Assembly: GCA_030704615.1 (NCBI GenBank)
Contig: CM060732.1
Span: forward strand, 36,191,053-36,255,052
Direction of reading: 5' to 3'
Source of the DNA: Takakia lepidozioides
Taxonomy: Eukaryota; Streptophyta; Takakiopsida; Takakiales; Takakiaceae
DNA length: 64,000 nucleotides
Shown: one piece after another, positions 11,201 to 24,664 of the stretch
Layout of the letters: the number at the start of each line of letters is the position of its first letter
Numbering within the stretch: the first letter of the stretch is position 1
Notes under the pieces: model-generated
What the model was told of the DNA's origin: nothing
The model's input: the letters and a program-made list of their open reading frames with translations, nothing else
The model's database searches: none
Position numbers and translations under genes: made by a program

Positions 11201-11452
11201 GTATCTCACCTGCAGGTCATCAATTTGGAAGCATGCCCGTCTCAAGCTGAACATATGGAAGCATGCAATGTTCTTCACGATGGTCTGGCAGAGAGATCCA
11301 TGGAGTGGAAGAATGTTGATAACATGCAAGAAAAGGAGACGAGCCTAGAAGGTGCGACACCAGTGAGGGGTAACATCAGAAGGACTGGAACTCGCATCTC
11401 ACTCACGTGCCGCTTGGTGTCAAGAGTACAGAAGAATTTTTTGCGACTTTAG
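8276..11452 (+). CDS. ALKBH6: ALKBH6-like Fe(II)/2-oxoglutarate dioxygenase
   Basis: Eight exons keep frame through GT-AG introns: 8276-8467, 9112-9172, 9383-9421, 9657-9769, 10242-10380, 10757-10879, 10989-11038 and 11216-11452, giving about 253 residues, close to other ALKBH6 proteins (about 240). The exon 3 donor (GTCGGT) is weak and was chosen for phase. Family marks: IYYIPDFVT near the N-terminus, KNRRLQNWGG, INHVLVNEYLPGQGIM, then PHQDGPLYYP, where His-x-Asp supplies two iron ligands. After it come a sheet ending in GSLLIFKDSAY, then DYLHGI with the third iron His, and the C-terminal RTGTRISLTCRLV, where an Arg binds 2-oxoglutarate. AlkB-family enzymes oxidise alkyl groups on nucleic acids or proteins; the ALKBH6 substrate is not firmly established. 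An acidic insert in exon 8 (about residues 180-220) is longer than usual. No lesions seen; the start is the first ATG before the conserved region. Confidence 0.88.
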
Positions 11453-11703
11453 GCTCTTCATTGCTGACACTATCTTAATCCTGGGATTCTCTTTCCTGTC
11501 ATCATTCAAACCAGCAAATGGCTTAGTATTGGCAAACTATGGTGGGACTGTCCAAGAAATTGATGCCTGCTTTCTAGGTCGGAACATATGGAGGTGCTAA
11601 AATGCCTCATGAGCCAGGTTTGGTGACTGTGAGAAGAAAGGCTGAAGTGTAAGTCTAGACTTCTGAATGTCTGAATGCTTTCAGAGATGCAGATGATGGA
11701 GGT

Positions 11704-13330
11704 CTATCTCTTTGACCTTCTTTCAATGTCCAATGGACCGGCTGATCTCTTGCTCCAGCTGCGCCTCTGCAACTTTTGCTTCTGTCTCCAACTTGCAAGC
11801 CAGTTTGCAACCTGCAGATATCATAGTTCCAATTTGCAAAGGAATTTTGTGATGAATACAGAATTTTGTCCAATTAATACCAAAAGGAAAGCCTAAGGGT
11901 TTAACAGAAGTGCAGTTGAGGTGGACTTACAGACAATGGCCCTAGTATCTGTGACTGGCTCCATTGTGAGTTATCTAGGTAGAGCTGGTGTATGGGTGCA
12001 ACTAGCTAAGCACATTGACACCACTTTATTGTCTTAGATATTACAGACCTCTGAGTCCAGGAACTGCCAGACAGAAGGGAGTATAGACAGTCTCCTTTCA
12101 GTTTATGATAAAACAGTGCAAGGTTCATGAAATGGTGAGTTTCTTAAATTGGAATGACACAGCTTATCAATTTGATGATGATGAGTTTACCTGTACAGGG
12201 CTCAGCCCTGTCATCAGGACCAGTTGTGTTTTCTCTTCTTTTGAAGGATATGCTTCATCAACAGAGTCATGTTCAGCTATCCAATCTTGCAGTACAGCCA
12301 CTGAGTGTGGAGGGAGTGCCTCCCGTCTGCCAACTCGCTTGCATTTTCTTGCTTTTCTCACTGAGCACATCGTGGCACTAGGTGTCCTCTGGTTTCCACC
12401 ACCTTCGGGCTGCATGTCACTGTCGGTTGTGATAACCTTCGGGTAATTCTTGTGTTCTTGGAGACAGGAGGTTGATGCCTTGGCAGGGTAAGAGGCCATG
12501 TGTTTCTGTGGAGATGATGCCTCATCTGTAGCAAAGGTGCTGCTCGTCTCCATGGTAGCAGAAGAGTTTGAGTCACAGGTGCTTGGGTGGCTAGCCTTGA
12601 TTTTCTTGACTGTTGGCCCAATGTCCGTGTCAGCTGACTTATCAATCAGTAAGACACCATGCTCAAGAATGTTGGAGGTTTTGCTGGAGTCTCCGGAGCT
12701 CTCTGCTTTATGCAGCAGATGACATTCATGATTGTGAGTCATCTCTTCTTGGAACTTGGAAGGGAGAAGCAGCAAGTAGTGGTCCACAACATTGTCCAAA
12801 ACTTGGCTTTCCTTCTCATCAGCGGTCTCACCTCTTGCACATTCTGTCATTGCCATCTGCAAGGAGGATGCAAGTCCCACACTCCGAAGGTTCTCCCTCT
12901 CTGTATGATTCCCTCTTTCATTGGCAATATTCACAGATTCGGTAGGGGATCGAGTGAAACTGGCCAAAGTTAAATCACTTTGCAAGCTGTTCTCAGTTCT
13001 TTCACTCAAAAGTGCCTCTGGGACCAGACAGGAATCTATGACAACCTCTTGTGAAGCATATGGAATATTACAGGATGTTTCCCAGAACTGATAGGTTGAG
13101 TAGTCAGGCTCCAAGCTTGTGAGGCTTGAATTGCAGAAAGTCTCTGTACTAACAACATCACTGTGAGACTCCAGAAGGCCAGGGAAGAGGTCAGAAAGAC
13201 TATCAAACGTCTGTTCATCCGTTCTTTGCTTCCTTACCTCTTCTGAAGAGGTGATTGGCATGGGAAATTCTCTAAAACGAAGAGTCAGATTTCCTGACAA
13301 TCTGATCTTACGAAATCCTTCACGGTTCAT
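11704..13330 (-). CDS. TALE-like homeodomain protein with atypical recognition helix
   Basis: Two coding exons on the minus strand, 13330-12191 and 11811-11704, joined in phase 0 (CAG|GTAAAC donor, TGCAG|GTT acceptor), give about 415 residues. A splice acceptor at 13339 suggests an upstream, probably 5' UTR, exon. Residues 1-320 are Ser/Glu-rich and look disordered. The homeodomain is at about 336-392: basic arm (RKARKCKRVGRR), helix 1 LPPHSVAVLQDWIAEH, a long loop ending AYPSKEEK (TALE proteins carry a three-residue loop extension here; this loop is longer), helix 2, then LSPVQVANWLASWRQKQK. The recognition helix keeps Trp48 and Arg53 but has Leu for Phe49 and Ser for the near-invariant Asn51. 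No KNOX or BELL domain is visible. It is probably nuclear, but DNA binding may be altered. It converges on ALKBH6 with about 250 bp between the coding ends. Confidence 0.75.
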
Positions 13331-14459
13331 ATCAGTTTCTGCACAAAACACACATTACCTACACAAACACAACATTCTTATGGTGATGTAAGTACTAGTG
13401 AAGAAACACAGCTTCCTCCCGTCCTCTTGATTCATGTGTTTATGGCCTCTTCATCGCCGAGGTGTGGCTGCCGCAGCAATATCCTAGATGTAACTGCCGC
13501 CACCAAAAACAAACAAAACAGGCACAGATATGAAAAGACCAGTCTAACAACTAATTAAACCCTATCTCTGACAACTCCTGTCCCGCCGCAGCCTGCCATG
13601 CTACAGGCAGCTCACCATCAGTCTTGAAAACCATACTACCTACCTAGCGCATCAAAGAAACTCTAGAGGAGCGGGGCCACCATACTCCTCCCAGCAGGTC
13701 GTGACCAACACTCTTCTTCTCGGCCACATGGCATTGCCTCACTGACGCTCTGCTGCGTCAACCGCCATGGATCGCAGCCCTGCGTCGCCTGCAGCACGTG
13801 GCACTCAGTGTCTGGCAAGCGCCTCCCTCAGACCTTTTGTCGGCCCCCTCTCCAATCATCTCCCCTACGCCCTCTCTACGTACACCACCGCATACAGTAC
13901 GAATACAGTAAAGCCGCGCGAAGAGAGCCCGCCTTCTTCTGCCAGGCGTGAACTTTCAACTCACACCTATAATCCCTCCTCCATTAGTAGCCCCCAGAAT
14001 TGGCCACGAACAAATTACCTCCAGGAAGGTTACGTAGTCCTGCCCGGGGCCGGGGGAATGGCGGAATATGTATATTTGTGGCCGGGCGGGCGATTCTAGG
14101 GATGAGAAATGAATAAAAAAGAGGAGGAAAGAGGGGCCGAGTTTGAAAGGATGGGCGCTCCTCTGTCTGCGCGGCTATGGCGCGCGCTCTGCTGCTTGCA
14201 GAGAGCGCTCCATATCAGAGCGCAGCGATGGAGTCCTTGCGGCGAGGATATGCATGGGAGGGACTTCCTTTAGTTTGTTCAAATGTTTTGTGATTGTGAA
14301 CTGACATAGATTTGTGTGTACAGTACAAATGTGGAAATGTTGTGAGGGTAGATTGATAGATTGATGTAAGTAGATGTGTGGAGTTGCGAGGAGAGTGTGT
14401 TGTGGATTGGATTGGATTTGAGGAGGTGGGGGGGGGGGGGGGAGATGGGAAGGGAGGGG
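13331..14459. promoter_or_regulatory. Divergent intergenic region between TALE-like and TOR1-like genes
   Basis: About 1.1 kb separates the two divergent genes and should hold both promoters and 5' UTRs. A plus-strand frame at 13767-14099 has no family signature. Sequence just before the plus-strand gene is G-rich, with a run of about 15 G at 14427-14441, typical of 5' leader low complexity. No specific binding site can be named. Confidence 0.4.
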
Positions 14460-17400
14460 ATGTCGCAGAGCAAAGTGATGGGGAAGGGGAGGAGTGGGAG
14501 TGGGAGTGGGGGAAAGGGGGGAGGGCCGTCCTCGCAACTGTTGTTGATTGAGCTCAAGCACCGGATTCTGGCAGCGCTGAACAAGCTGGCGGACCGAGAC
14601 ACGCAGCAGCTTGCGGTGGAGGATATGGAGCGCATCGCAGAGAGCCTGTCCCCGGAAGGGCTGTCACTTTGTCTTTCCTGCCTCTACGATACGGACGTGC
14701 AGCAGAAGAGCGTTGTAAGGCGGGAATCGGTGAAGATGTTGGGGACCCTGGCCACACTGCATGGGGAGCTGCTGGCCCCGCATTTGCCTAAGATGGTGGC
14801 CAACATTGTGAGGCGACTTAAGGATCCTGACTCCAATATACGCGATGCCTGCGTTGAGACCATGGGAACTTTGGCTGCCCAGATTGGAGGTGGGGAGCGC
14901 GGCTCGACTATCAATGTTTTTGTGAAGCCGCTGTTTGAGGCCCTGAGTGAACAGAACCGGAATTTGCAGGTGGGGGCTGCTCTTTGTCTGGCGCGGGTCA
15001 TTGATTGTACCAAGGATCCACACCCCGCCACATTGCAGCGGCTCTGTCCCCGGATTGTGAAGCTTCTAGGCAGCACCAACTTCTTAGCCAAAGCTTCCTT
15101 GCTCACTACCATTGGAGGCCTTGCACAGGTTATTCATCGCCCGCCCTTTTCCTACAGTCATATTTTTGGTGCCCATTGGTTAGATAAGATAATGTTGGGG
15201 ATCCTGGCCACCACAGCCCAGTACATTCTCACACGCAGACTCTGAATCACTACATCCTCTATATGTGTTGTTTGCAGCATGAAATTGTATGATAGCAAAC
15301 AGAGTAATGTGGATATAGCGAATCTGCCAACCCTGGGACAATCACAATGGCAAGGGATTCACATATTATTTAGAAATATTGGTGACCTTTCAACTCTCAT
15401 GTGAAAGCAACAGATCCTCTATCTAATAACAGTCCAGCATATCCACTCTCTTTTGCGTACCAGTTCCCAGATTGGTAGAGAAGCTCCAAATTTTTGCTGG
15501 CAACTTTTTCATATAGGAACCTCAGCTGAAACTGGCGTCAACATTTAAACAAATTATACTGGAAATATGGTTGTGTATTTGGTGTTTTGTGGAATGGGCG
15601 AACGGACCCCATGAGGAGGGAAATTATCCCGACATAGAGACTGAAGAATCAAAGTCGTTTCAAAATCTTAATAACCACCAAATTTGGTGCAGTTGGGAAA
15701 CCTAGTAAATGACCATCTAGATCTGAGTGAGTTGTGAGGGTGGGATAGACACATAGAGGAGTTGAGGAATATTACTAGGCTTTGTCTTAAAAGCTAATAA
15801 GTGAGGCTTACCTGTACAAATTCTTGAAGCATAACAAGTTGGCATTATAAATCTAGTGGTCTAACAGAAAAGATTACTCTAGGAGTCCTAAAAGGTGTTT
15901 TTCTGATTAGTTTTGACACCACTTGGAGATGTTGCAAGTTGTACCATTTAGGGCTATTGTCTCCATCAGGATAGGGATGGTGTGAAGTGCCACCCTGGTG
16001 TCCTTGTTCCAGCTTTTCCAGGCTTGAGGTCTAGAAGCTCCTAAATAATCTTACTTGCACAGGAATCCTGCTCCTAGCTGGCTTCCCACTTCAGACCCTG
16101 GTGCCCTAGCCCCTGGACTGTACCGTGCTCAGTTTGGGCAGAGTAGGTAAAATGAGGCTACCTCTGGGACTAAAGATAGGTAGTCTTAGTGTATCAGTTT
16201 ACTGAATGACTGGATATAAACCTTAGACTGCATGGAGTCTTTAGGCACTAATAATCCTCGGATCCATATCCTGAAGCTGGTCTAAGGACCTGAAGCAGTA
16301 TAGATAATTCAACTGCTAGGTGGAGCCCTCACACACAGGGCTAACATCGTTCTCCTGCACAACCTTTCCCTCGGAGCTCAATTCTGGGACTTTTCAACTT
16401 TTAGGTTGCTGTAGAGGGGACATTTTGTGGTCTCTCCTCTACCAGTACCAGGATACTGTGACAAGTCTCTTTCATATTGGCTTTGAGTCATGTGCTCTGT
16501 CACCTTTACCTCCGTGCCTGCCACTGTCTCGGTCTGCACACAGTATTTTTTAACTGGACAGTTTGTCACTATTGAACTTGTGATTTTTGTGAATGGTAAA
16601 GATGGAAGTTAACTCTTTTCTCAGCATACACTCAAAATGGGAATTTAAATGAAGACAAGGTAGAGTCCATGGCAGACACAGTAAACAGGTGAAGGGTGGC
16701 CAGAGATTGGCTTCCGTACAGGCCCCTGCATAACATACAGGTCAGACAAAGTGAGGTTTGAATACATACTAGACTATATAGCTGAAAGCAATGGATTGGA
16801 AAGATAACTGCTCAGGCCACCCTCCAAGGAGTAAGGAGTGTGAAAAGAAACTAAGTAGGCAGGGAGGTAGATACAAAAAGCGGAGGGAGCATTCACATGT
16901 AATTTTACAGCAGGACAACAGTAATTCACAAGGAATTTGGGTAAACAGAGATGCCCAACCCTGTTGTGAGGATGGTTATATACACTGGGATTGAAGACAG
17001 AGCAATGCAGTGATGTACATCAATGTGCTCTTGCATTTGCACATTAGGTCACTTGGGCAAAGATCATAGAGATTATATGTAGTGAAACATGCTTCCAATC
17101 AGCATCAAGTTGTTCTACTAGACCACAAATGTAGCTGGGCACTGGAAGAAGGTAAATGTTGTCATCCTTTCAGCATGTTTGATTGTGCCCTTTGATGTTG
17201 AAATCTGTGAGCACTATTGTTGTTCACATTTGCACTATGACTCGGCACTGGTAGGATCACTTCTTTTGTTGTCCTGCTTGTACACCTACAATTGATGCCC
17301 TCTGTTATCTGTTTTTCTGATTACGAGTGGCCCACGCAGGTAGCAGGAGTAATCACTGGTTCCCAGATGACTGTGCTGATGATAAGTGTTCAAGAAGCAC

Positions 17401-20400
17401 TTGAAAACAGCGAATGGGCCACTCGCAAGGCTGCGGCTGATACACTAGCCCATGTGGCTACAGCTTTGGGGTCAGCCTTGACCCCCTTCAAGGCTTCCTC
17501 TACTGCTGCACTTGAGGCCTGCCGCTTTGACAAGGTACATAGATCTCTTTTTATTGGTCAACCGCACATGTCTCTGGTGGCTATGTGTCATATGCGATTT
17601 TCTGTGCCCCTGGGTTTATTTAGATTGTCGGGGAAGTCAGGTAGGCTGTATTAGGGCTTGCATGAGGGGAGACAATTGTGGTGCTCTTGCAAGGTATGGC
17701 ACCGCTATCAGGAGAGGCTTCAAGGTGGGGATTACAAATGTGCCGAAATGTAAATTTTGGGGCCCAAATTGAGATCGTATGGGATGTTATGCATATGCCA
17801 AACATCTCTGGCACTCTGTCATGGCTTTCACATTTTTTTATTGCACTAAAGTGTCTTCCACTTCGATTGGTGATGAAAATGTTTGTTTCTGTGTCAAACA
17901 TGCTGGGGCATGTACACACAGCTCCTGATTTGAAGTCTGAGTGGGATTGCTGTATTTAATACCAGGTGAAACCTGTTCGAGATAGTGTTGCAGAGGCACT
18001 GCAAATGTGGAAGGCTGTCCCTGATGCTACTGGCTCAGAAACCCCTGCTCCCCCATCCTTGACTGCTAAAGGTACATTATTGCCTGCTTGGTGTGGGACT
18101 GCAACTTCTCCACCGTATAGCCGTCAGAAATATGCAGGCTGCGATTTTTCTGCCTGTGCAGAAATAAGCTTCTGCACTGAGTTCAGGGAGGATCTAAATT
18201 GCAGTGTGGTCTGTGCAGGTGGTGCTGCAATGCAGAGTCCAGACTTTGCATCTCCAATCCGATCCTTTGACATGGACACTTCTAGCCCTACTCCCCGAAA
18301 GAGCGACATGTCCCTGTTGATGAGGTCGGCTGCATCAGTTAATGCTTCGTACCCTGCTAGTACTGCCCGCTCAAAGTCCTTTCTTGAGAAAGGAGGAAGC
18401 ACTTCCAAAAAGAGGACTCCTGCTCTCAGTGACAAGAAGACCAACCCCGACTTCTTTCGGAAGTTGGAGAACTGCAGGAACTCAGAGCAGAGACGCTCAG
18501 GTGACTGGCAAATTGAGGTTGCTGTTCCTCGTGGAGTCTCACCTACAGCTGATCTAGAGCAAGAAGGATTGGACAATGAAGACAATGAAGCAGGGGATGC
18601 TAACGATGGAGAGTTGGAACATCAGGGCATTTCAATCATGGCATTCACTACAACTGACTCGGCAAGTCTTATGAATGGTTTTGGTGTGTTCGTAACACCC
18701 AAGGATGGTACAGACTTCCAAGAGAAGACTGAATCAGGCAGGCGATCTAGTGAGCTTGCGAGCAAAAGCAAGACTGCAGGTATGTTGGCCAGGATTCTCT
18801 TATCCAATAAGGTGTCCTGCTGAGGTTCTTTCCTGTCAGGCATTACCAAGCCTTGAGGTGGCTTGTGGCGATGTCGACGATGGGGCACCATTTTTTATCC
18901 AACTAGTTTAAGACTTTTTGTCCTTTTGAGTCTAGCAATAGGTTGGATAGAGCTAGCTTCCACTGTTGACTTGTTGAACAATGTTTGGGGAGGCAGGTGT
19001 AAATGGTGTGGGATTGAAGAAAGTGCCAACTCCAGAATCTCTGGAGAATGCGATGCCGTGGCTGGACAGGCCACAGCAACAGCAGGATGTAGAGCAACAT
19101 TCTTGGGATGCAAGTGTGCCTGCCACCAGCCCTTCTAGCAGTACTGCCAGTTATGATGATGCTGCTGTCCCTGGTGGTGGCTCGGCAACGATCCGTCGCC
19201 AATTCCATAATCTGGAGCGGCAACAGTGCACCATCATGGAGATGCTCCAGGTCTCCTTCCTTTGCTTCTGCTCAGTAATTTTCTCAGTGGCCCTGATGGA
19301 CCCACCTAACATGCTCGAGTCAAGGACAGGCTCTAAGCAAGCCTGATAGCAGCCCATTGTCACTAGATCAAAGTGTGAAACGTGTTCAACATAAAGTATT
19401 AGATTCTTCTTTTGCTTTGTGTTTGTCCAGTGCAAGAGTGTATGATATTTGCTCTCTGCATACTGGTTCAACTTATCTGTCATGCTGAGTACGCAAAACC
19501 TGAGATGAACTAGAAGATTTTGCTTTGCTTTTTTGTCATGGATGACACAGCAATGCTATTCATCTGTCATGGAATACAAATCAGACATTCATTATTTTGG
19601 GTTGGGATGGTACGATGGGCTCCTTTGAGGCTGCAGGATGCTCCCAGCCAATGTCTCCCTTGTTGTTCTTGAGATGGTGATACCAAAATGCAGGAAGGGT
19701 AGTGATCTGTGTGGTATGCTATGCTACATCCATTGCAATCACATTTTAGTGTTCACCCTCATCATTGCTTAAAATGGCTACCTGCACACTCAAGCACATG
19801 AAAATGGAGAAAGGTTCATGTTACTTGTACGTAGTAACTGCTTCAAGGGAGAGTGGGTTGGCAGTAAATGCCTTCTGGAAATTGGCTCTTGAAACCTGTT
19901 CGTCTTTGTGCAGACATTGGGTAGCTCTGTGTTCCTTGCCTGTGCAATGTAGATCGAGGCCACCATATGCTTAGCTAGAATGAACACCTGAAAGAATGTC
20001 TTGGGATGTGGAATGTGCAGGAGTTCATGATCAGTGTTCATGACAGCATGCAAGGTTTGGAAGGAAGGGTGCGGAGAGTGGAGCGGGTGGTTGATGACAT
20101 GGCTCGAAGTGCAAATCAGGGAGCTGATCGATTGCCCAACGGTACTTTTCCAGCATTTGAAGGTGCCAGTGGTCGGTCTCTCAGCAAATTCCTGGCTGGT
20201 GCTGATTTTCTCAGCTCTAAGATCAGGAAAGCAAATGGGGAAAGGCCAATGTTTGCGGAAAGACTGTCGGAATCAGTTCCTTCTAGTGCAAGGAGCAGAG
20301 AATCGTCATGGAAGGCTGTCGACTCCGGCTTAGATGCATGGAATGGTTTTGCCTATGGAGCCAGTCTTCGCAATGGAGGGAACCCCATAGCCGATGCATC

Positions 20401-21695
20401 ATGTCGAGTCAACCTGGGGGTGGCCTCTGAACTTGTGGGGAGGGGCCGGGATGATTTGGAGACTGAACAAGTGGTTAACCGGAGAGTTTGGGATAGGGGT
20501 TCTGGTCCTGTTCGGCAGGGTGAAGGGCCCTCCGCAAGGAGCGTGTGGCAAGCTTCCAAGGATGAGGCCACATTGGCTGCCATTCGAGGTGCAGCCCCAC
20601 CTGACAAAACATCCCCACGCCCAAGTGACACAAGTAGCGACTACAAGAGCAGCACTGGAAACAAGGGTGGGGGTGGACCCTTTTGGATGCTTTGGAGCCG
20701 CGCAATAGAAAGTGTCCTTACAGGTGACCTGGATACAGCCTATGTAGAGATCCTGGGCAGTGGAGATGAGCTCCTGCTGGTGCGGATGATGGGTCGCACA
20801 GGCCCTGTGCTGCAGCAACTCAGCCCTGCTACTGCGCTGCAGCTAGTTCGCACTATCATCCAGCTGCTCCAGCAGCAGAGTTTCCTCGATTGCATTCTCC
20901 CTTGGATCCAACAGGTGCGCTGTCTGCATTGCCCCTTGCCCTGCCTCTCTTGTCCCATGGGCCTCTAGGTCTCACATATGTAATTAAGCTCTGCGTCTCC
21001 CTCTCTGTGAGTACACGTCTGCTCAGTACTGTGTGGGGAAGAACATTTCATACTTATATGTGATCTTAGATGAGGATACGAAGGGTAGAATGTGGCCGCA
21101 GTATTTCTGACCGTGCTTCTGCACTTGATTATTGATTATGAAAGTCGAATGGTAGAATGCCAGTTGTTGCTCATGAGTTCCAGCTCTTCCTAGGCAGAAG
21201 AGGTGCCCTTTCTAGTGTCTTCATCTGTAAAGTATTATCTTTGCCTATCTTCTTGACATCAAATCTCCTTAAAGTTCACATAAATGAGCATCAGTCTCTA
21301 TTCTTACTGGAAGACATTGTCCTACTCGTTCCTTTTTCAAGCACTGAGCACACATGAATTGGGCACCATACCACCTGTTGCATGTGTTCTGTACACCTGT
21401 GTATTGTGTTAATGCTAAACTTGCAGATTAGATTCAGGAGCCAGCCATTAGAACATGGCAATACGTAACAAGCATTCATGCATTTGAATCGTGGCTGGAA
21501 CAGGTGACAGATTTGATCACAAGCAATGGTGCCGACTGCTTGGGGCTTTCAGGCGAGGTGAGAAAAGAGTTGGTGACTGGCCTTCAGGATGCTTCAGCTA
21601 TGGAATTTTCTGAGGCATGGATGGCCAGTACAATTGGACAATTGGCCTTGCAGCTGGCAAATGCATGGTCAATTGACAGTGGCCTTCCAGAGTAG
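14460..21695 (+). CDS. TORTIFOLIA1/SPIRAL2-like TOG microtubule-associated protein
   Basis: Seven exons keep phase: 14460-15128, 17340-17534, 17966-18071, 18219-18779, 18997-19250, 20021-20914 and 21504-21695, giving about 956 residues, in the family range. The N-terminal third is HEAT/TOG-like (ELKHRILAALNKLADRDTQQ, then DPDSNIRDACVETMGTLA, WATRKAAADTLAHVA, ALEACRFDKVKPVRDS). A Ser-rich linker follows, then a coiled-coil region at the exon 5/6 join (a QLVQIE-like HNLERQQ...EMLQ segment and LEGRVRRVERVVDDMA) and a conserved C-terminal helical domain (VLTGDLDTAYVEILGSGD, PATALQLVRTIIQLLQQQ, FSEAWMASTIGQLALQLAN). These plant proteins bind cortical microtubules and control growth orientation. 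An in-frame ATG at 14376 would add 28 Gly-rich residues; I preferred 14460 as the start of the more protein-like sequence. No lesions seen. Confidence 0.9.
15129..17339 (+). other. Large first intron of the TOR1-like gene
   Basis: A 2.2 kb intron with no supported internal gene; open frames are short and on both strands. Donor CAG|GTTATT, acceptor CACGCAG|GTAGC. Confidence 0.75.
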
Positions 21696-24664
21696 CTATT
21701 TTTAGGCTTGTTTTGTCCCAGGTCTCCTCTGCAGGGGCCTTTTGAGTAAGCCTTGTTCTATCAGACTTGTTATTGTGGAACTCAGTGTACACTAAGTAGC
21801 AGAGTTTATTTGCACTACAGTGCAAATTGTTTACCAGTAGGCACATGCGGAAGGACGGTGTGCAGTAGTAGGAATGCTTTTTTGTGTGGTTCTGATGTCT
21901 TCCTTCATAGTAATCATGAACAAATACCTTGAGCAGTCCATGACCACTGCAATACATGCACTCCGTCAAATGCAAGCCTCTGCACTGATGGTGTTCAAAT
22001 GATGCTGCTGATTTCCAGTGCGACATACTCAACACTTGTGCTTCTACTTTTACTTCTGGAGAGTAGGGCACTTGTTTCCGTTTGGTGCACCAGAATCCAT
22101 TGCTCAATTTCCATGTCATCTTAAGAAAAAACTCAGTGTATGTCTTGCTTCACAACATTGTCTTTCATCAAACGTAGTACTGTTTACACTGGCCGAGTAC
22201 TTCGGAGATATTGGTCACAACGGCGGCATGATGGCCGAATCCATCTCTCGTTGGGCCGAGGTTCCTCGTGAAATTTCTGGGCTCTAGTTGCAGAAATGCC
22301 AACAGAGAGTGGTTACTATCTAACTCATCTCGCTGCGAGGTTGGACTCTTTCTATGAAGGAGCAGATTTAAGGAATAACTTGGAAGCCCAGATCGAACTG
22401 TTGTTCCTCCTGCTCATGTGACTTCTTGACGCTCAACATCACAGCCGGAATTAGCACTTGAATCCCTGATCCGAACAAAGACACCCGAGGTTGCTGCAGC
22501 CTGTCGATCATCACCAGAATGCACTGCAACATGTTGCAAAGGATCATACCTCGCAGAGACAGAAGTTGCCAAATTGCTGCGAGAAGATTATCTAGCCATG
22601 CATCCGCGCTGTGCAAACGCAACCTGTATCCACCAGATTTGCAGTTGGTTGGAGCGAATCTGCGGGCATGGCAAATCGGGAAGCTCACACTCGCCCGCCT
22701 CACTCCATAGGAGCCACCAACTCGCTGAGGATGTCCGTTCCGCTGACTTTGGAAGCATCCTACAAATCTCGTGTAGATAGAAAAGGTGGCACAGCTGCCC
22801 GCCAGGTCAGATTCGTACAACTTCAGTTCCGTGGAGGCCACGTGGCCCCACACAGACACTCTATCAAATATCACACTGTCGCTGTAGCATCTTGCTCGCC
22901 CCCCTTTCAGATATTTCCATTCTTACATTTATTTAATTACTCTATTTACTGTGTGTCGCCAAGTTCGAAGCCGGATACTACTAATCTCAGATATTTGGTT
23001 CAGATCATTTCAATTTTCACCTACTTTTAAACAATTGTTTTTTATTTGTCCCATGCATTTACCATATAAAGAAACTCCTACTAATTTCAGGGGTCTCTTT
23101 AGCCGGCGCTTCTGGAATCCATGATTCTACTGATAACTCAAGGTCCGCAAAAATTAACTCAAAACTTCATTGGACGCGGCTCCCTTGCAAAAGGGGAAAA
23201 TTAACTGTTTACACTAAGTAGAGTCCTTCGACGTCGGGTGTTTATTAATTCAAATTTTGTTTATCTGAAATATTCAGAAAAGTAATGACCTCAATGTCGA
23301 AGTGATAAAGATTCTTTCGTGTTAGGGTTATCCTCTAGAGGATATACCTTAATTATCTCTCTAGAGGTAATTTAAATGTATGTGACAAACTTGTTCAAAA
23401 ACTGTAAAAATCTAAATTTAGGTGCCGAACCTACTTTCTCCAAAATAATTAAATATTCGGCAGCAATGCGCTGGACATTGAAGGACTCTACGGTATTAGA
23501 CATAGGATGGGAGCTGAATGCAAGGGTGCGTAAATGATCTTACAAATTTTATTAATAGATTAAACTAGACGGCGAACTTTTATTACAATCTTATGATGCT
23601 TGCGGATCCAGATCAACTTTCTAAGTTGAATTATTTCGGCAATCAGTGCGGACCCGGGTTAAGTTAGAAGTAGGGTATAATGACAGAGCTGAAAATGGAA
23701 AGGAAGCATAATTGGAAAAATAGGTCTACAATGCCTGAGGGCTTTTTTGGACAATTTACTAGAAAAAGATAGGTGATGAAGAAGGAGTTAAAAGTAGAAA
23801 CCTTTGGTGGAAACGTTGGACGACAAATGCGTTGCATGAAAACTGTTCACAAAAGATCTCAAAGTCTTGTGAGGAGCCAATGGCAGGCGACGGTGCGATG
23901 ATGAGAGGCGCAAAGCAGCTGAGAAGTTGCAGTGCAAGAATCGTGAAGCTGCAGCTCACATCGCCTGCAGTGCGAGGAGTGAGGAAGATAGTTTTGCATG
24001 GATTGAGTGACTTGGAAGGGATGCAAAATATCTGCCAGGCGCCTTGAGATGATGGTGGAAAGTGTAGGCCAGACCTTCGTACTGTCCTGACTTGCTCACT
24101 TTCTACGGCCTCCTGACCTAATTCAGCCATCATCGCAGTCCTCTGTACTCTCCCAGGATCCGATTTTTTCAAGAATGTTATATGTGTAGTTTCTGTGAAG
24201 GAATTTCACGACTAGAAAGACTAAGTTTGATCCATGCCATACTGTGCTCTTCAACCTTCTTCTCTCAAGGCCTCTGTCGCTGGACTCTCCTAGTTCTTTC
24301 AGCACCTGTCGAACGTTCTTAGTAGACCGTTGGTCCTTGGATCTGCCGCTTCGGATCAGATAAAATTTCGGTTGTTTTCACAAGGAACTTTGCACAGTCT
24401 TGGCGTGCTACCTGTCTTGTGAAATCTGGTTTAATCCTCAGACGTAGCAAATGCAACGGACTTTCTGGCAAAATTTGCTGAACGGTGTTGCTGTCCAATT
24501 TCCCCCCGACAGAGTCACAGATTGCATCTCTTCTGAGATTCAGCTGAGCACAGAAAATTGAGAACTGTGCATAATCCCCGCAGCTGCCGAGGAAATTTAA
24601 TCCCGCAGAAGACCAGTTGCCCTTAGCTTGAGAGCTGGTGTGATCCTCGCAGCTGCCAGAGAAC
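21696..24664. other. Intergenic stretch, no supported gene
   Basis: About 3 kb. 22.9-23.7 kb is strikingly AT-rich. Open frames at 22018-22287 (+), 22368-22874 (-), 22611-23030 (+) and 23759-24172 (-) lack recognisable domains, and several pairs are opposite-strand shadows of each other. The right part should hold the promoter and 5' leader of the COR27-like gene. Confidence 0.45.

Noticed and set aside
14175-14635. Proline/serine-rich minus-strand ORFs
   Set aside because: They arise from the G-rich leader and first exon of the TOR1-like gene on the other strand.
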